From an uncultured Clostridia bacterium (GTDB taxonomy: Bacteria; Bacillota; Clostridia; Christensenellales; Borkfalkiaceae), in assembly GCA_944372575.1 (NCBI GenBank), contig CALVZS010000015.1, positions 1 through 41,757 on the forward strand: a stretch of 41,757 nucleotides of DNA, given 5' to 3'. Within the stretch, counting starts at the first letter, position 1. Every line of letters starts with the position of its first letter. The notes under the pieces were generated by a model. That model saw nothing but the letters and a program-made list of their open reading frames with translations, ran no database searches and was not told the DNA's origin. The translations under genes were made by a program, and so were the position numbers. Positions 7,596-16,794 of the stretch are shown piece by piece.

Positions 7596-7783
7596 AAAAA
7601 ACGGAAATAAGTCACACGCCGTTTTCCGAAAGGCGCCCGGAACGGCGGCGAAGTGGCTGAAAGGCAATGCCGGGGCGGATGAAAAGAGAAATATGATCTG
7701 ATTTTCACAAACCGGATACGGAACGGGGAACGCCTGCGCCCTATCAAAAAACAGACGGGCAAATCATGATGAAGGGGTGTGTT

Positions 7784-10291
7784 ATGAAATCTATGAAAAA
7801 GTCAGTGCTGCTTGGGCTGCCGCTGTTGTGTGCGCTGACGCTCTCGTCGGCGATCGCGGCCGGCGGCATGTCAGCGGCGGCGGAGGGATCCGCGGCAACA
7901 GAGGCGGAAACGTACACGCTGCAGGATTTTCCCTACCATACGGGATACAGCAAATTTGACTGGTACACGGAGAAAACGAACGCCGATTATAAGATGATGA
8001 TCGGCCCCTTTGATGAAGAAGCCGCCGATTACGGGCTTACGGCATTCGACGGGTGGAACGGACCCGCCGACCAGGGCGGAACGGGCGGAGACGGGAATAA
8101 GCTGACAAGTACGCTTTATTCCTCGCTCAACGTCGAAAACTGGCAATGGCAGTTTTCAGCCAATACAAGCGTCGTGATCGCCGTCCGCTCAAAGATGCAG
8201 GGCATCATCGACCTGAAATTTTCCGTAGCCGATTCGCTTTCGCTCGCAATTGAAAATTCGACGTTCATTCATTCCATACGGAAGTATAGTGCCGCGGATG
8301 AGACGTTTGAATGTTATGTGAACTATCGGAACGGCGTTGACAGCGTCAGCGGAGAAGCGCTTCCGCAGGGCAACGTGGATATATCCGTCATCAAAAAGGA
8401 TTACAGTTTCCAGGTGGAAACGGGAGACGTGATCTATTACGAGATCGGAAGCACGACGGAAGAGGGGTGGCTGCGGAATGTTCAGAACATGCAGTCCGTG
8501 CAGGTCATCGCCACGCCTCTGAATACGGATAATGCGGGCGCGTACTACGGCGGCCTGCTGGACAGCTATGTCGCGTCTCTCACCAGATCGGACTATACAG
8601 ATGAGAGCTGGGCCCTGATCGAAGGATGCGTCACCGCTTTCAAAGGGGGTTCCTATGAATCCGCGATCGATGCGAAGACTGCCTATGACGCCGCCGTGGC
8701 AGAGATCGACGCCGTTTCACCCGACTCCAAGACATATTTTGAAGGACGGCTGGACGCGCTGGTCGCCTCCCTGACGCAGACGGATTACGAGGCGCAGACG
8801 TGGAGCACGATCCAGGGCTATGTGACGGCGTTCAAAGAGGGCACGTATGCAACGGCAGAGGAGCTGAAAACGGCATATGAGACGGCGGTCGCCGCGATTG
8901 AGGGCACGGAACCCGATTCGTTCACCTGGCTGCGCGCGGACCTTCTTTCAAAGATGAATGCCTATTACAATGCACAGACGGAGAGCTATTACACGCCGCA
9001 GGATTGGGCAACCCTGAAAAAGGCGCATGACGACTACGTTGCAAACTATGAAAGCTATGCGTCCAAAGAGGAATTGCAGGCGTATTTCGATACACAGTAT
9101 GCGGCGATGACGGCGGTAAAGGCATATATGCAGTCCTTTACATATGTCGATCTTCCCAAGGCCGTTAACGAGAACGACTTCGGCTGGATCTCCGGTGCAG
9201 TGGCGGACGTCACCATGTACACGGGAAGCGTGCAGCACGATACTCTTGTCGCGTTCGATGACTTCACGTCAACGTCATCCGCAGACACGCTGAAGAACAG
9301 CGCTTTGCAGGAAGAATATCCCGGCGCGTATGCGCAGAACTGGAAGTGGTATGTCGGCATGAACATCGGCGTAACGGTCGCCTACCGTGCCAACCAGGAT
9401 TGCTCCCTTGTCATCGGCGCGGCCGAAGGAAAGGAACAGGAACTGGGCGACTCCGGCTGGACGGAAGTGTGCACGATCAACGTGTACATCGTGCGCGAGG
9501 GCGAAACCAAACTTGTGAGCACGACTCCTTTGAATGACAGCGTTACGGACGAGGCGTTCTTCGGTACCTGGTATCTGAAGGAAGGGGACATCCTTTACAT
9601 TGAGTTCATCTCCAATGCTGCCGATGCGCGCAACACGGAATCTCCCTTTGTTCTCGGCGCCACGCTGGATGCGACCAAGTTCGACGAGGACGCCTATGCG
9701 GAGCAGAATCACGATCTTCCTCCGGAAGTGACGGCGCTTATCGAGGAAAAGCTCACTGAACTCAACGCATATCTTGCCACGCTCAATGAGGAGGACTACT
9801 CCGCCACCAACTGGCTGCTGCTGAACGACTATATCGCACAGTTTGAGTCCAAGTGCGAGCTGGAAGTTTCCACCACAGAGGACGTGAACACACTCTATGA
9901 CGAGATGCGCGCGGCGATGGAGGCTGTGCCCACGCTGGAAGAGGCGGCGGCAGCCCTGAAGGAAACGCTCGACGGATATGTCGAGGAACTGCGCGCCGAG
10001 TATAATTCGCTGCTCGAGCAGTACAATTACAACGATGAGCAAAGGGTCGCGCTCGATGCAGCGCTGGAAGAGGGCATCGAGAATATCAATGCAGCGTCCT
10101 CGGCTGCGGCGGGCAATACGGCAAAATCGCGTGCGCTGACCGCGCTCCGCGCCGTCGAAGGCAGCCCGAAGGGATTGGGCACGGGCGCCGTCATCGGCAT
10201 CGTCGCCGCCTGTGTGGTGGTTGCGGCGGGCGCCGTCACGGCAGGCGTGCTCATCGGCAAAAAGAAGAAGGCGAAGAAAGACGGCGAATGA
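7784..10291 (+). CDS. large modular surface-anchored protein, probably glycan-binding
   Basis: 835 residues from ATG 7784 (GAAGGGG at 7771-7777; ATG 7766 is less well placed). A signal peptide is followed by a ~210-residue beta-rich module. Two or three ~60-residue helical FIVAR-like repeats follow (LLDSYVASLTRSDYTDESW... and LDALVASLTQTDYEAQTW...). Then comes a second beta-rich module echoing the first (QNWKWYVGMNIGVTVAYRAN against ENWQWQFSANTSVVIAVRSK), another helical repeat, a coiled-coil stretch, and a C-terminal membrane helix (GTGAVIGIVAACVVVAAGA...) with a Lys-rich tail. There is no LPXTG motif. The design is that of a long cell-surface binder holding substrate near the lipoprotein hydrolases. 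Function is inferred from layout and neighbours; the beta modules were not matched to a named family. Confidence 0.65.
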   Translation: MKSMKKSVLLGLPLLCALTLSSAIAAGGMSAAAEGSAATEAETYTLQDFPYHTGYSKFDWYTEKTNADYKMMIGPFDEEAADYGLTAFDGWNGPADQGGTGGDGNKLTSTLYSSLNVENWQWQFSANTSVVIAVRSKMQGIIDLKFSVADSLSLAIENSTFIHSIRKYSAADETFECYVNYRNGVDSVSGEALPQGNVDISVIKKDYSFQVETGDVIYYEIGSTTEEGWLRNVQNMQSVQVIATPLNTDNAGAYYGGLLDSYVASLTRSDYTDESWALIEGCVTAFKGGSYESAIDAKTAYDAAVAEIDAVSPDSKTYFEGRLDALVASLTQTDYEAQTWSTIQGYVTAFKEGTYATAEELKTAYETAVAAIEGTEPDSFTWLRADLLSKMNAYYNAQTESYYTPQDWATLKKAHDDYVANYESYASKEELQAYFDTQYAAMTAVKAYMQSFTYVDLPKAVNENDFGWISGAVADVTMYTGSVQHDTLVAFDDFTSTSSADTLKNSALQEEYPGAYAQNWKWYVGMNIGVTVAYRANQDCSLVIGAAEGKEQELGDSGWTEVCTINVYIVREGETKLVSTTPLNDSVTDEAFFGTWYLKEGDILYIEFISNAADARNTESPFVLGATLDATKFDEDAYAEQNHDLPPEVTALIEEKLTELNAYLATLNEEDYSATNWLLLNDYIAQFESKCELEVSTTEDVNTLYDEMRAAMEAVPTLEEAAAALKETLDGYVEELRAEYNSLLEQYNYNDEQRVALDAALEEGIENINAASSAAAGNTAKSRALTALRAVEGSPKGLGTGAVIGIVAACVVVAAGAVTAGVLIGKKKKAKKDGE

Positions 10292-10314
10292 TGATCGGCT
10301 TTGAAAAATGCGGC

Positions 10315-10339
10315 GCGCGGACGGAAATTCCGTCCGCGC
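10315..10339 (+). repeat. intercistronic hairpin before the permease gene
   Basis: A near-perfect 11-12 bp GC-rich stem (10315-10326 with 10328-10339) lies between the surface protein stop (10291) and the permease start (10362). No T-run follows, so it is more likely an mRNA-stabilising or expression-tuning structure than a terminator. Confidence 0.5.
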
Positions 10340-10361
10340 AGCCTGACCGGGAGGACGGCAG

Positions 10362-11321
10362 ATGAAACGCGTAAAAAATCCGTTTGCAAAAAAGACAAAG
10401 GCGCAGAAGGTATTCGCCTATCTCAGGCGGTTCTGGCCGCTCTATCTCATGGCGCTTCCGCTCGTTGTCTATTTTGCGGTCTTCAATTATTACCCGATAA
10501 CCGGTCTGCAGCTTGCCTTCAAGGACTACTATGTGCGGTTGGGCATCTGGGGCAGCCCATGGGCCTCGGTAAACGGAACGGTCAACATTTTCAAGCACTT
10601 TGAATCGCTGTTTTCCACCTCGTTATTTACAGAAAAACTTGTCAACACCCTGCGTATTTCGGGACTGAAACTGCTGTTCGGGTTTCCCGCACCCATTCTG
10701 CTGGTGCTCTTTCTGAACGAACTCTCCTCCGCGAAGTTCATGAAATTTGTCCAGTCCGTCTCCTATATCCCGTACTTTATTTCCTGGGTGGTCCTCGGCG
10801 GCATCTTTCTTTCCATCGACGCATCCGACGTATTTCAGAGCATCATGACCGCGGTGTTCGGGCAGCAGGTGCACTTCTTTTCGGACAGCAACCTGTATGT
10901 GTTCTTTCTGGTCGCTTCGGACATCTATAAGGGCGTCGGCTGGGGGACGATCATCTACCTTGCCGCGCTGATGAACGTGGATCCTCAGCTGTATGAGGCG
11001 GCAGATCTGGACGGCGCGGGACGTTTCAAAAAGATGTGGCACATCACCTTGCCCGGACTCATTCCCGCCATCTCCATCAACATGATCCTGAGCCTTTCCA
11101 ACATCATGTATGCGGGCTTTGACCAAATCTATAATACCTATAACGACGTGGTGGCAGACAAGGGTGAGACATTGGAATTGTACCTGTATAATCTGGGCGT
11201 AACGGGCGGCAACTACCCGCTCTCCACGGCAATCGGACTATTCAATTCGGTGATCGGCTGCGTGCTTGTACTGATTGCAAACAAGTGCACGAAACTCGTC
11301 GGAGGGGAGGGGATATGGTGA
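10362..11321 (+). CDS. lplB: sugar ABC transporter permease, LplB type
   Basis: 319 residues, ribosome site GGGAGGA just upstream. Six membrane segments are expected, starting with FWPLYLMALPLVVYFAVF near residue 25. The EAA loop that docks the ATPase is clear: EAADLDGAGRFKKMWHITLP. The sequence style (NYYPITGLQLAFKDY) is that of LplB, which with LplC forms the channel for large oligosaccharides in carbohydrate-uptake-type-1 ABC importers. No ATPase gene is nearby, so a shared MsmX-like ATPase elsewhere is expected. It overlaps the next permease by 7 bases. Confidence 0.9.
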   Translation: MKRVKNPFAKKTKAQKVFAYLRRFWPLYLMALPLVVYFAVFNYYPITGLQLAFKDYYVRLGIWGSPWASVNGTVNIFKHFESLFSTSLFTEKLVNTLRISGLKLLFGFPAPILLVLFLNELSSAKFMKFVQSVSYIPYFISWVVLGGIFLSIDASDVFQSIMTAVFGQQVHFFSDSNLYVFFLVASDIYKGVGWGTIIYLAALMNVDPQLYEAADLDGAGRFKKMWHITLPGLIPAISINMILSLSNIMYAGFDQIYNTYNDVVADKGETLELYLYNLGVTGGNYPLSTAIGLFNSVIGCVLVLIANKCTKLVGGEGIW

Positions 11322-12235
11322 ACACAAAGGTTGAAATATTCCGCAAGCGATTCCGCGAAGGCTGCAGGCATGTGTTCGGTAAGACGGCAAAGGAGCGCAC
11401 ATTCAACATCATATTGTATTTCATCTTTGTGCTCTTCCTCGTCATCATGCTGCTGCCCTTCGTGTACGTCATTATTGAATCTTTCCGCTCGCAGGAGTTG
11501 GTCAACGGCATTCCCACGCAGGTATGGAGTTTTGCAGCCTATCAGGCAGTGCTCGGCGGCAGCGAAAGCATTCTGCGCGCGCTCGGCAATACGCTGTTCG
11601 TCACCATCGTAGGCACGTTATTTGCAGTCGCACTCACGATGATCGGGGCGTATCCGCTCGCGCGCCACGGACTGAAGGGAAGGAGCGTCTTCCTGGTCTA
11701 TGTGCTCATCACAATGCTTTTTTCGGGCGGGCTGATCCCGTTCTACTTGCTCATCCGCAATGTATTGCATTTAACGGACAGCTACGCTGTCTACATTCTG
11801 ATCGGTGCGGCGAGTGCGTTCAACGTGTTCATTGTAAAGGGGTACTATCAGGGCATTTCCGAGGAACTGCATGAGGCGGCGGCTCTGGACGGCGCAGGGG
11901 AATTTCAGATCTTCTGGCTTGTCTATCTTCCCCTTTCCAAGCCCATTGTCGCGACCATTGCACTTTGGATCGCCGTCGGCAAGTGGAACGATTATATGAC
12001 GGGGCTTCTGTATGTAAAGAGCCAGGATATGCTGCTCATTCAGAATGTTCTGCGCGACATGCTTTCACAGGCCACCAATACCTCGGGTATGGGGAATTCG
12101 TCGTCGCAAATGGCGCTCTCCGAGTCCATCAAGATGGCGGCAGTCATTATCTCGCTCATTCCCATTATGTGTGTCTATCCGTTTGTACAAAAATATTTCA
12201 CGAAGGGCGTTATGCTCGGTTCAGTGAAGGGCTAA
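11315..12235 (+). CDS. lplC: sugar ABC transporter permease, LplC/YtcP type
   Basis: 306 residues from ATG 11315, chosen because GGAGGGGA lies just before it; an earlier ATG at 11285 would deepen the overlap. Six membrane segments are expected (first: IILYFIFVLFLVIMLLPFVYV). The EAA loop reads EAAALDGAGEFQIFWLVYLP. The C-terminal VQKYFTKGVMLGSVKG is typical of the LplC group. It pairs with the LplB-type permease upstream and the binding lipoprotein at 13218. Confidence 0.9.
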   Translation: MVNTKVEIFRKRFREGCRHVFGKTAKERTFNIILYFIFVLFLVIMLLPFVYVIIESFRSQELVNGIPTQVWSFAAYQAVLGGSESILRALGNTLFVTIVGTLFAVALTMIGAYPLARHGLKGRSVFLVYVLITMLFSGGLIPFYLLIRNVLHLTDSYAVYILIGAASAFNVFIVKGYYQGISEELHEAAALDGAGEFQIFWLVYLPLSKPIVATIALWIAVGKWNDYMTGLLYVKSQDMLLIQNVLRDMLSQATNTSGMGNSSSQMALSESIKMAAVIISLIPIMCVYPFVQKYFTKGVMLGSVKG

Positions 12236-12246
12236 AGGGGTATTTT

Positions 12247-13221
12247 ATGAAGTATATTATTGATACCGACATAGGAGACGACATTGACGACGCATTTGCG
12301 CTCGATCTGGCGCTCAAAAGTGGATTGGATCTTGTCTGCGTAACAACGGTCTTTCGTAATACGCCTGAACGTGCGCAGATCGTAAAGAGGATGTGTGCGC
12401 TTTACGGTGCCGACATACCCGTCTATGCGGGGTATGGCGATACATTGGTTGGCGGTATGAATACTACGGGGCGTCTATGCCAGTGGACGCCGGAACTGCA
12501 GGGCTATGTGCCTGAAAGCACCAAGGCAGCGGAGGCGGTGGACGCCATTCTCCGCGCGGCGCGGCTGTACGGGCGGGAACTCACCATTCTCGCGCTCGGT
12601 CCGCTCACCAACCTGGCGCGTGCGATCAAGGCGGACAGTGCGGCGATGTGCTCTATCGGCGGTATCGTTATGATGGGGGGCGACTACACCAATCATTATG
12701 CGGAATGGAATATTTGCTGCGACGTTGAAGCTGCAAACATCGTCTTTTCCGCAGACATTCCCATCACGGCATTCGGGCATGATATTACGGCGGGCGCCCG
12801 CCTCTCCTATGAAGAGCAGGGATACGTTTTTTCGATGGAGCAGGACAGCTACCATGCCTATCTTTCCGAACTTGCCCGCCTGTGGTATGCGTCCAAACCA
12901 GAGGGTTGGCGCATCGTCCTGCACGACGTACTGGTCGTGCGCTATGTTCTCGATCCCGCCTTCTGCACGTTGCGTCAGGCGCCGGTCGCCATAGAAACGC
13001 AGGGAATCCATACCCGCGGCATGACGGTCAATCTCACCAGAATGGATGATTACCGTCCCGGCGACGGCGAGATCATAAGTTATGTTACAGCGCTGGATAT
13101 GCGTGAATTTATCGCGCGCTTTATGCGTTCGATCGGCTATCCGGAACAGAATATGCGCAGGTTTGTGCCAAACAGAGGCGAGCCTGCAAAAACCATCCAT
13201 ACAAGGGAGGAAGTATCATGA
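12247..13221 (+). CDS. nucleoside hydrolase, inosine-uridine type
   Basis: 324 residues from ATG 12247 (AAGGGG upstream). The N-terminal MKYIIDTDIGDDIDDAFAL carries the calcium-binding Asp cluster of inosine-uridine-preferring hydrolases (D6, D8, D11, D14, D15). The inner motif ILALGPLTNLARAI and GGIVMMGGDY are also family hallmarks. These enzymes split the N-glycosidic bond of nucleosides to ribose and base, normally in the cytoplasm; no signal peptide is seen. It lies between the permeases and the binding protein and overlaps the latter by ATGA, so it belongs to the operon. That implies the imported compound contains, or yields, an N-ribosyl bond, or that this member has drifted to another N- or O-glycoside. 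Confidence 0.85.
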   Translation: MKYIIDTDIGDDIDDAFALDLALKSGLDLVCVTTVFRNTPERAQIVKRMCALYGADIPVYAGYGDTLVGGMNTTGRLCQWTPELQGYVPESTKAAEAVDAILRAARLYGRELTILALGPLTNLARAIKADSAAMCSIGGIVMMGGDYTNHYAEWNICCDVEAANIVFSADIPITAFGHDITAGARLSYEEQGYVFSMEQDSYHAYLSELARLWYASKPEGWRIVLHDVLVVRYVLDPAFCTLRQAPVAIETQGIHTRGMTVNLTRMDDYRPGDGEIISYVTALDMREFIARFMRSIGYPEQNMRRFVPNRGEPAKTIHTREEVS

Positions 13222-14891
13222 AACAAAAATTTTTTGGTCTTGTCAGTGCGGTGATTGCATCCGCCATCGCTCTTTCAGCCGCCGCCTGCGCTCCGAGCAA
13301 CCCGACCAACGAAGCGGGTGTCATGCGTATTTTTACTTACACGGGGCAGGAGTATGACTCTGTTACAATGGATTCCGTCATGACCGCCATCGAAGAAGAG
13401 GTCGGGCTGGAGATTCGCTTTGAGGGCGCCTCCGAAGAGGACTATTATACACGTCTTACGCCCATGATGGGGTCGGGCGATTGGCCTGACATTATCTGGA
13501 GCGATCCTGAAAATTCCGCGGGAGCATTCCAGAATTGGGCAGATCCTGCGCAGGACATGCTTTGGAATCTTGACGAGCTGCTCATCGGCAATGAGGAGCG
13601 CTATCCTTACCTCAATAAACTTATCTACAGCGATCAGTACAAAAATATCATGTACTACGACGGGCACTATATCGTCCCGAATGTGCAGACATCGACGGCA
13701 TGGGCGATCTACTACCGCGCCGACTGGCTGGAGGCGATCGGCTTTGTGGACAGCGACGGAAATGCCCGCGCCCCCGAGACGCTCGATGAATTTGAGTATG
13801 TCATGAGCCGTTTTTCGGGCACAGACCTGTTCACCGACGCCAACGGGAACAAATCGGGTGTCACTTACGGAATTTCTCCGAATACTTCCAACTTTTATGT
13901 CAACCCGCTCTATGGCGCCTTTGGCATCACACCCGATTGGGACATCGACGATGACGGGGATGTCTCCTACATGTATGCCCGCGAGGAGTTCAAACCCTAT
14001 CTTGAGTGGATGCATGCCATGTACGAACAAGGCTGGATCGATCCCATCTTCAACCAGAATACGGGCTTTACGGATCGCGATGCATGGTACAACGGCAAGG
14101 TGGGTTGCATCATGACCAACGGCGAAGGACACATGGAGTGGGTCGTCGGCAATTTTGAAAATTCGCAGGGCGAGAACAAGGTCATCGTCGGCCCTCCGCT
14201 TTTGGGAACGGGCAATACTTCCACACTTACAGGCTGCACGCTCGGCGTCGAGGGCGAACGCGGTTATTCCAACTGGGGCGGTTATTATGGCGGGTATGCC
14301 ATTACCAAGGGTACGGCGGATCCGTATAAGACGCTCGATCTTCTGGAATACCTCGTCAGCCCCGAAGGCTCCGTTCTACGCCTGTACGGCATAGAGGGAC
14401 GACACTTCTATTATGACTCCGACGGCAACATCGTCGTCGATCTGGACGGGAGAAATTCGGAACGTATCAACTATTTTGGAACCGTCACCAATGCGGACGG
14501 CACAGAGACGTGCGCCGGCCTGCACAAGATGGGCTCGCTGTTCGGGTATCATGTTGACTGGGATTATTTTGAAGAGACGGGGGAGATCGCCGTTGCAACG
14601 GACATTGGCGCGCTCTATCCCAAATACCGTGATCTCGTAACACAGGCGATCGAATATACCAAGTATTTGCAGACGCCCAGACTGCTCAATGTTACGGCAT
14701 ATCCTTCTACCATCAGTACCATGCGCACGGAGGTCATGAACATCTCTTCGCAGTTTATCAACCGCGCGATCATCGGCTCGGTCGACCTTGCTTCGGACTG
14801 GGATAATATGATCGCCGATCTCAACGGCGCAGGTTATGCAACGGTGAAGGCGGTCATGAAGGAGACGGCGCAGTCGCTCGGCATCATATGA
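13218..14891 (+). CDS. extracellular solute-binding lipoprotein of the sugar importer
   Basis: 557 residues. The lipoprotein signal ends in SAAAC (Cys24). The length and motifs (MRIFTYTGQEY, GDWPDIIWSD, WAIYYRADWLEAIGF, KPYLEWMHAMYEQGWIDP) match the large LplA/family-1 binding proteins that serve LplB/LplC permeases. Many Trp and Tyr residues suit stacking on sugar rings. Start and end overlap both neighbours by ATGA, so its level is tied to the nucleoside hydrolase and the phosphoesterase. The ligand is unknown. Confidence 0.88.
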   Translation: MKQKFFGLVSAVIASAIALSAAACAPSNPTNEAGVMRIFTYTGQEYDSVTMDSVMTAIEEEVGLEIRFEGASEEDYYTRLTPMMGSGDWPDIIWSDPENSAGAFQNWADPAQDMLWNLDELLIGNEERYPYLNKLIYSDQYKNIMYYDGHYIVPNVQTSTAWAIYYRADWLEAIGFVDSDGNARAPETLDEFEYVMSRFSGTDLFTDANGNKSGVTYGISPNTSNFYVNPLYGAFGITPDWDIDDDGDVSYMYAREEFKPYLEWMHAMYEQGWIDPIFNQNTGFTDRDAWYNGKVGCIMTNGEGHMEWVVGNFENSQGENKVIVGPPLLGTGNTSTLTGCTLGVEGERGYSNWGGYYGGYAITKGTADPYKTLDLLEYLVSPEGSVLRLYGIEGRHFYYDSDGNIVVDLDGRNSERINYFGTVTNADGTETCAGLHKMGSLFGYHVDWDYFEETGEIAVATDIGALYPKYRDLVTQAIEYTKYLQTPRLLNVTAYPSTISTMRTEVMNISSQFINRAIIGSVDLASDWDNMIADLNGAGYATVKAVMKETAQSLGII

Positions 14892-14902
14892 GGAGGGGCA
14901 GC

Positions 14903-16342
14903 GTGAGAAAAATCATTGCGCCGATTCTTGCCGCGCTATTTGCCGCTGCCCTTTGTCTGCCGCTCACAGCCTGCACGGAGCCTGAGCAGGAAAAGAGTTC
15001 GCAGTTCAACGAGGACAATATCGTGCTGAGCTTTTCCGCGATGAGCGATATTCATCAGCAGATGGGGAAGACGGAGTATTCCGAATATCTCATCAATGCA
15101 TTTGACTATGCTGAGGAACTGAATGGCGGCGCGCTTGATCTGGCGCTCATTGCGGGCGACCTGACTGAGGCGACATGGACAAACCAGGATGACGATTATT
15201 CCGCAACATACAATGGTGACATCGCGCAGCTCAAAACAACGCTCGAGAGCGCTCTCGACCTGGATGTGACGCCTGTATTTTATTGTCTCGGCAACCACGA
15301 TACCGACCCGTCCCGTCTGGGCGCAGAGTATATGAGCGGCATGCCCGCACTCTTTTACAATATGCTCGGCGAAAAGTTTTTTGAGGTGGACGAGGACGAC
15401 TCGGTTCCCGAGGCCGGCTTGCGGCATGCCATTGTCAACGGATATCATTTTCTGGCGGTCAATCCGGATACCTATTGGAATTTACACGGATATTCGGATG
15501 AAACCCTCGCATGGATCGATGAAAAACTATCGGTCATCACACAGGCGGCTCCCGAACAATATGTGTTTGTAACTGCACATCCGCCTATTTATAACACCGT
15601 TTTCAATTCCCTTCAAAACGATTGGGCAGATGCGGACCTTGGTGAGATCTTGCAAAAATATCCGCAGGTCATCTATTTCAGCGGACATATTCACAATGTC
15701 CTGCAGGATGAAATGCAGATCAGCCAGAACGGATATTTTACTGCACTCGACTGCGGCAGCGTCAAATATTCCGCGACGATGAACACGATCAACGACGGCG
15801 GTTCTACCTTTGACAACAGCGTGGGAACGCGGATCGAAGATTTTTCACAGGGACTTCTTGTACAGGTGGACGGCAACGGCAATGTCCGCGTAACGCGCTG
15901 TGACTATTATCGGCGCAGCCCCATCAAAGATGCATGGGAACTGTCCTACCCGAAGGCGGACAAATCTCATCTTGCAGCATATGACAATGCAACGCGCCAG
16001 CGTGATAATGCAGCGCCTGTCTTTGCGCAAAATGCGGAGTTTACGGTTCAGGTGAGCGGTGGTGATGTCGTGTTCAACTGGACGGCGGCTTCGGACGACG
16101 ATCAGGTGCGCTATTACAAGATATATGTCTATACGGTGGATGCAGAAGGCAAACGCTCTCGCACAAGAACGTACAATCTTGCCACTTTTACATACCAATA
16201 CGATCGGGTGGAGGATATGCCGAACGAAATGACGTGGTCCACGGCAGCGCTCACTGCGGGAGAATACTACTTTGAAGTATGTCCTGTGGATGTATGGGGC
16301 AGTGTTGGTGTCGGACTCTCGGCCACGCTCACAGTTGCGTGA
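14903..16342 (+). CDS. calcineurin-like phosphoesterase lipoprotein with C-terminal beta domain
   Basis: 479 residues from GTG 14903, chosen because AGGAGG at 14891-14896 is ideally spaced. An in-frame ATG at 14888 overlaps the previous stop but lacks a site. The lipoprotein signal ends in LTAC (Cys24). The five metallophosphoesterase motifs are present: MSDIHQQ, LIAGDLTE, CLGNHDTD, VTAHPPIYN and FSGHIHN. This predicts a two-metal phosphatase or phosphodiesterase acting outside the membrane. The last ~110 residues (from APVFAQNAEF) look like a fibronectin-III-type beta sandwich. Together with the nucleoside hydrolase it suggests removal of a phosphate or nucleotide group from the substrate. 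It is the last gene of the locus; no clear terminator follows. Confidence 0.85.
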   Translation: MRKIIAPILAALFAAALCLPLTACTEPEQEKSSQFNEDNIVLSFSAMSDIHQQMGKTEYSEYLINAFDYAEELNGGALDLALIAGDLTEATWTNQDDDYSATYNGDIAQLKTTLESALDLDVTPVFYCLGNHDTDPSRLGAEYMSGMPALFYNMLGEKFFEVDEDDSVPEAGLRHAIVNGYHFLAVNPDTYWNLHGYSDETLAWIDEKLSVITQAAPEQYVFVTAHPPIYNTVFNSLQNDWADADLGEILQKYPQVIYFSGHIHNVLQDEMQISQNGYFTALDCGSVKYSATMNTINDGGSTFDNSVGTRIEDFSQGLLVQVDGNGNVRVTRCDYYRRSPIKDAWELSYPKADKSHLAAYDNATRQRDNAAPVFAQNAEFTVQVSGGDVVFNWTAASDDDQVRYYKIYVYTVDAEGKRSRTRTYNLATFTYQYDRVEDMPNEMTWSTAALTAGEYYFEVCPVDVWGSVGVGLSATLTVA

Positions 16343-16432
16343 TTGACTTTTTTGCTCGTCGCTGATATTGAGGGCAAGGCATAATGGATAAGCAGTGTGG
16401 AAATCGCAAGGTTTCTGAAATAATGAAAAAAG

Positions 16433-16716
16433 TGTATTGACCTGAATATTGCCGAAGCCCCGCGCCATGAGCGGCAAGGACTTTGCACGGACAAAAGCGA
16501 TCTTGGTATTCCCGCCGAGCAAGTCTTTCCCGTAGGAAGCGATCTTCTTTTCAGAGCATGGCTCTATGCGTAATTGTGTTTTTTCGTCTGCAAAGATATA
16601 TGCGATATATCATTTGGCACTGTGATTGTAAGTGTCTTATCCAACAATACAGCGTCTGTGAACTGTACAATAACGCTTTCATCTGAAATCAGCGGTTGAA
16701 AAATATGCTTCTTCAT
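16433..16716 (-). pseudogene. degenerate minus-strand coding remnant, unrecognised
   Basis: On the minus strand a frame opens at 16716 (MKKHIFQPLISDESVIVQFTDAVLL...) and stops at 16564-16566 after 50 residues. A second frame then reads KKIASYGKDLLGGNTKIAFV and LPLMARGFGNIQVN down to about 16433. Both have normal protein composition and appear to be two parts of one gene split by a frameshift. No ribosome site is seen and the family was not recognised. The left direct repeat begins 8 bases upstream of its start. Nothing else was seen in 16343-16723. Confidence 0.35.
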
Positions 16717-16723
16717 AGCATGT

Positions 16724-16793
16724 GCAAACTGCAGCTCATACACTTATCTTACCTAAACTCCCTCTTTCTGATCGTCCATAAAATTGTGTCGCA
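16724..16793 (+). repeat. left copy of a ~70-bp direct repeat
   Basis: This copy shares 22 identical bases at its start (16724-16745, beginning GCAAACTGCAGC) and 19 identical bases at its end (ending AATTGTGTCGCA) with 22532-22604. The middle is similar with a few changes and a 3-base length difference. The GH2 remnant begins exactly where the repeat ends. The two copies enclose 5.7 kb that contains a recombinase remnant beside the right copy. Confidence 0.7.
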
Positions 16794-16794
16794 C

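Noticed and set aside
7483..7701. 72-codon + strand frame after the second glycosidase
   Set aside because: GTG start without ribosome site, no family pattern, and it contains the predicted internal promoter.
6146..7762. 538-codon minus-strand open frame
   Set aside because: It is antisense to the second glycosidase, Arg/Val/His-rich, and has no ribosome site or family pattern.
11965..12246. Longer upstream start for the nucleoside hydrolase
   Set aside because: It would lie within the LplC gene; the calcium-site motif begins right at ATG 12247 with a ribosome site.
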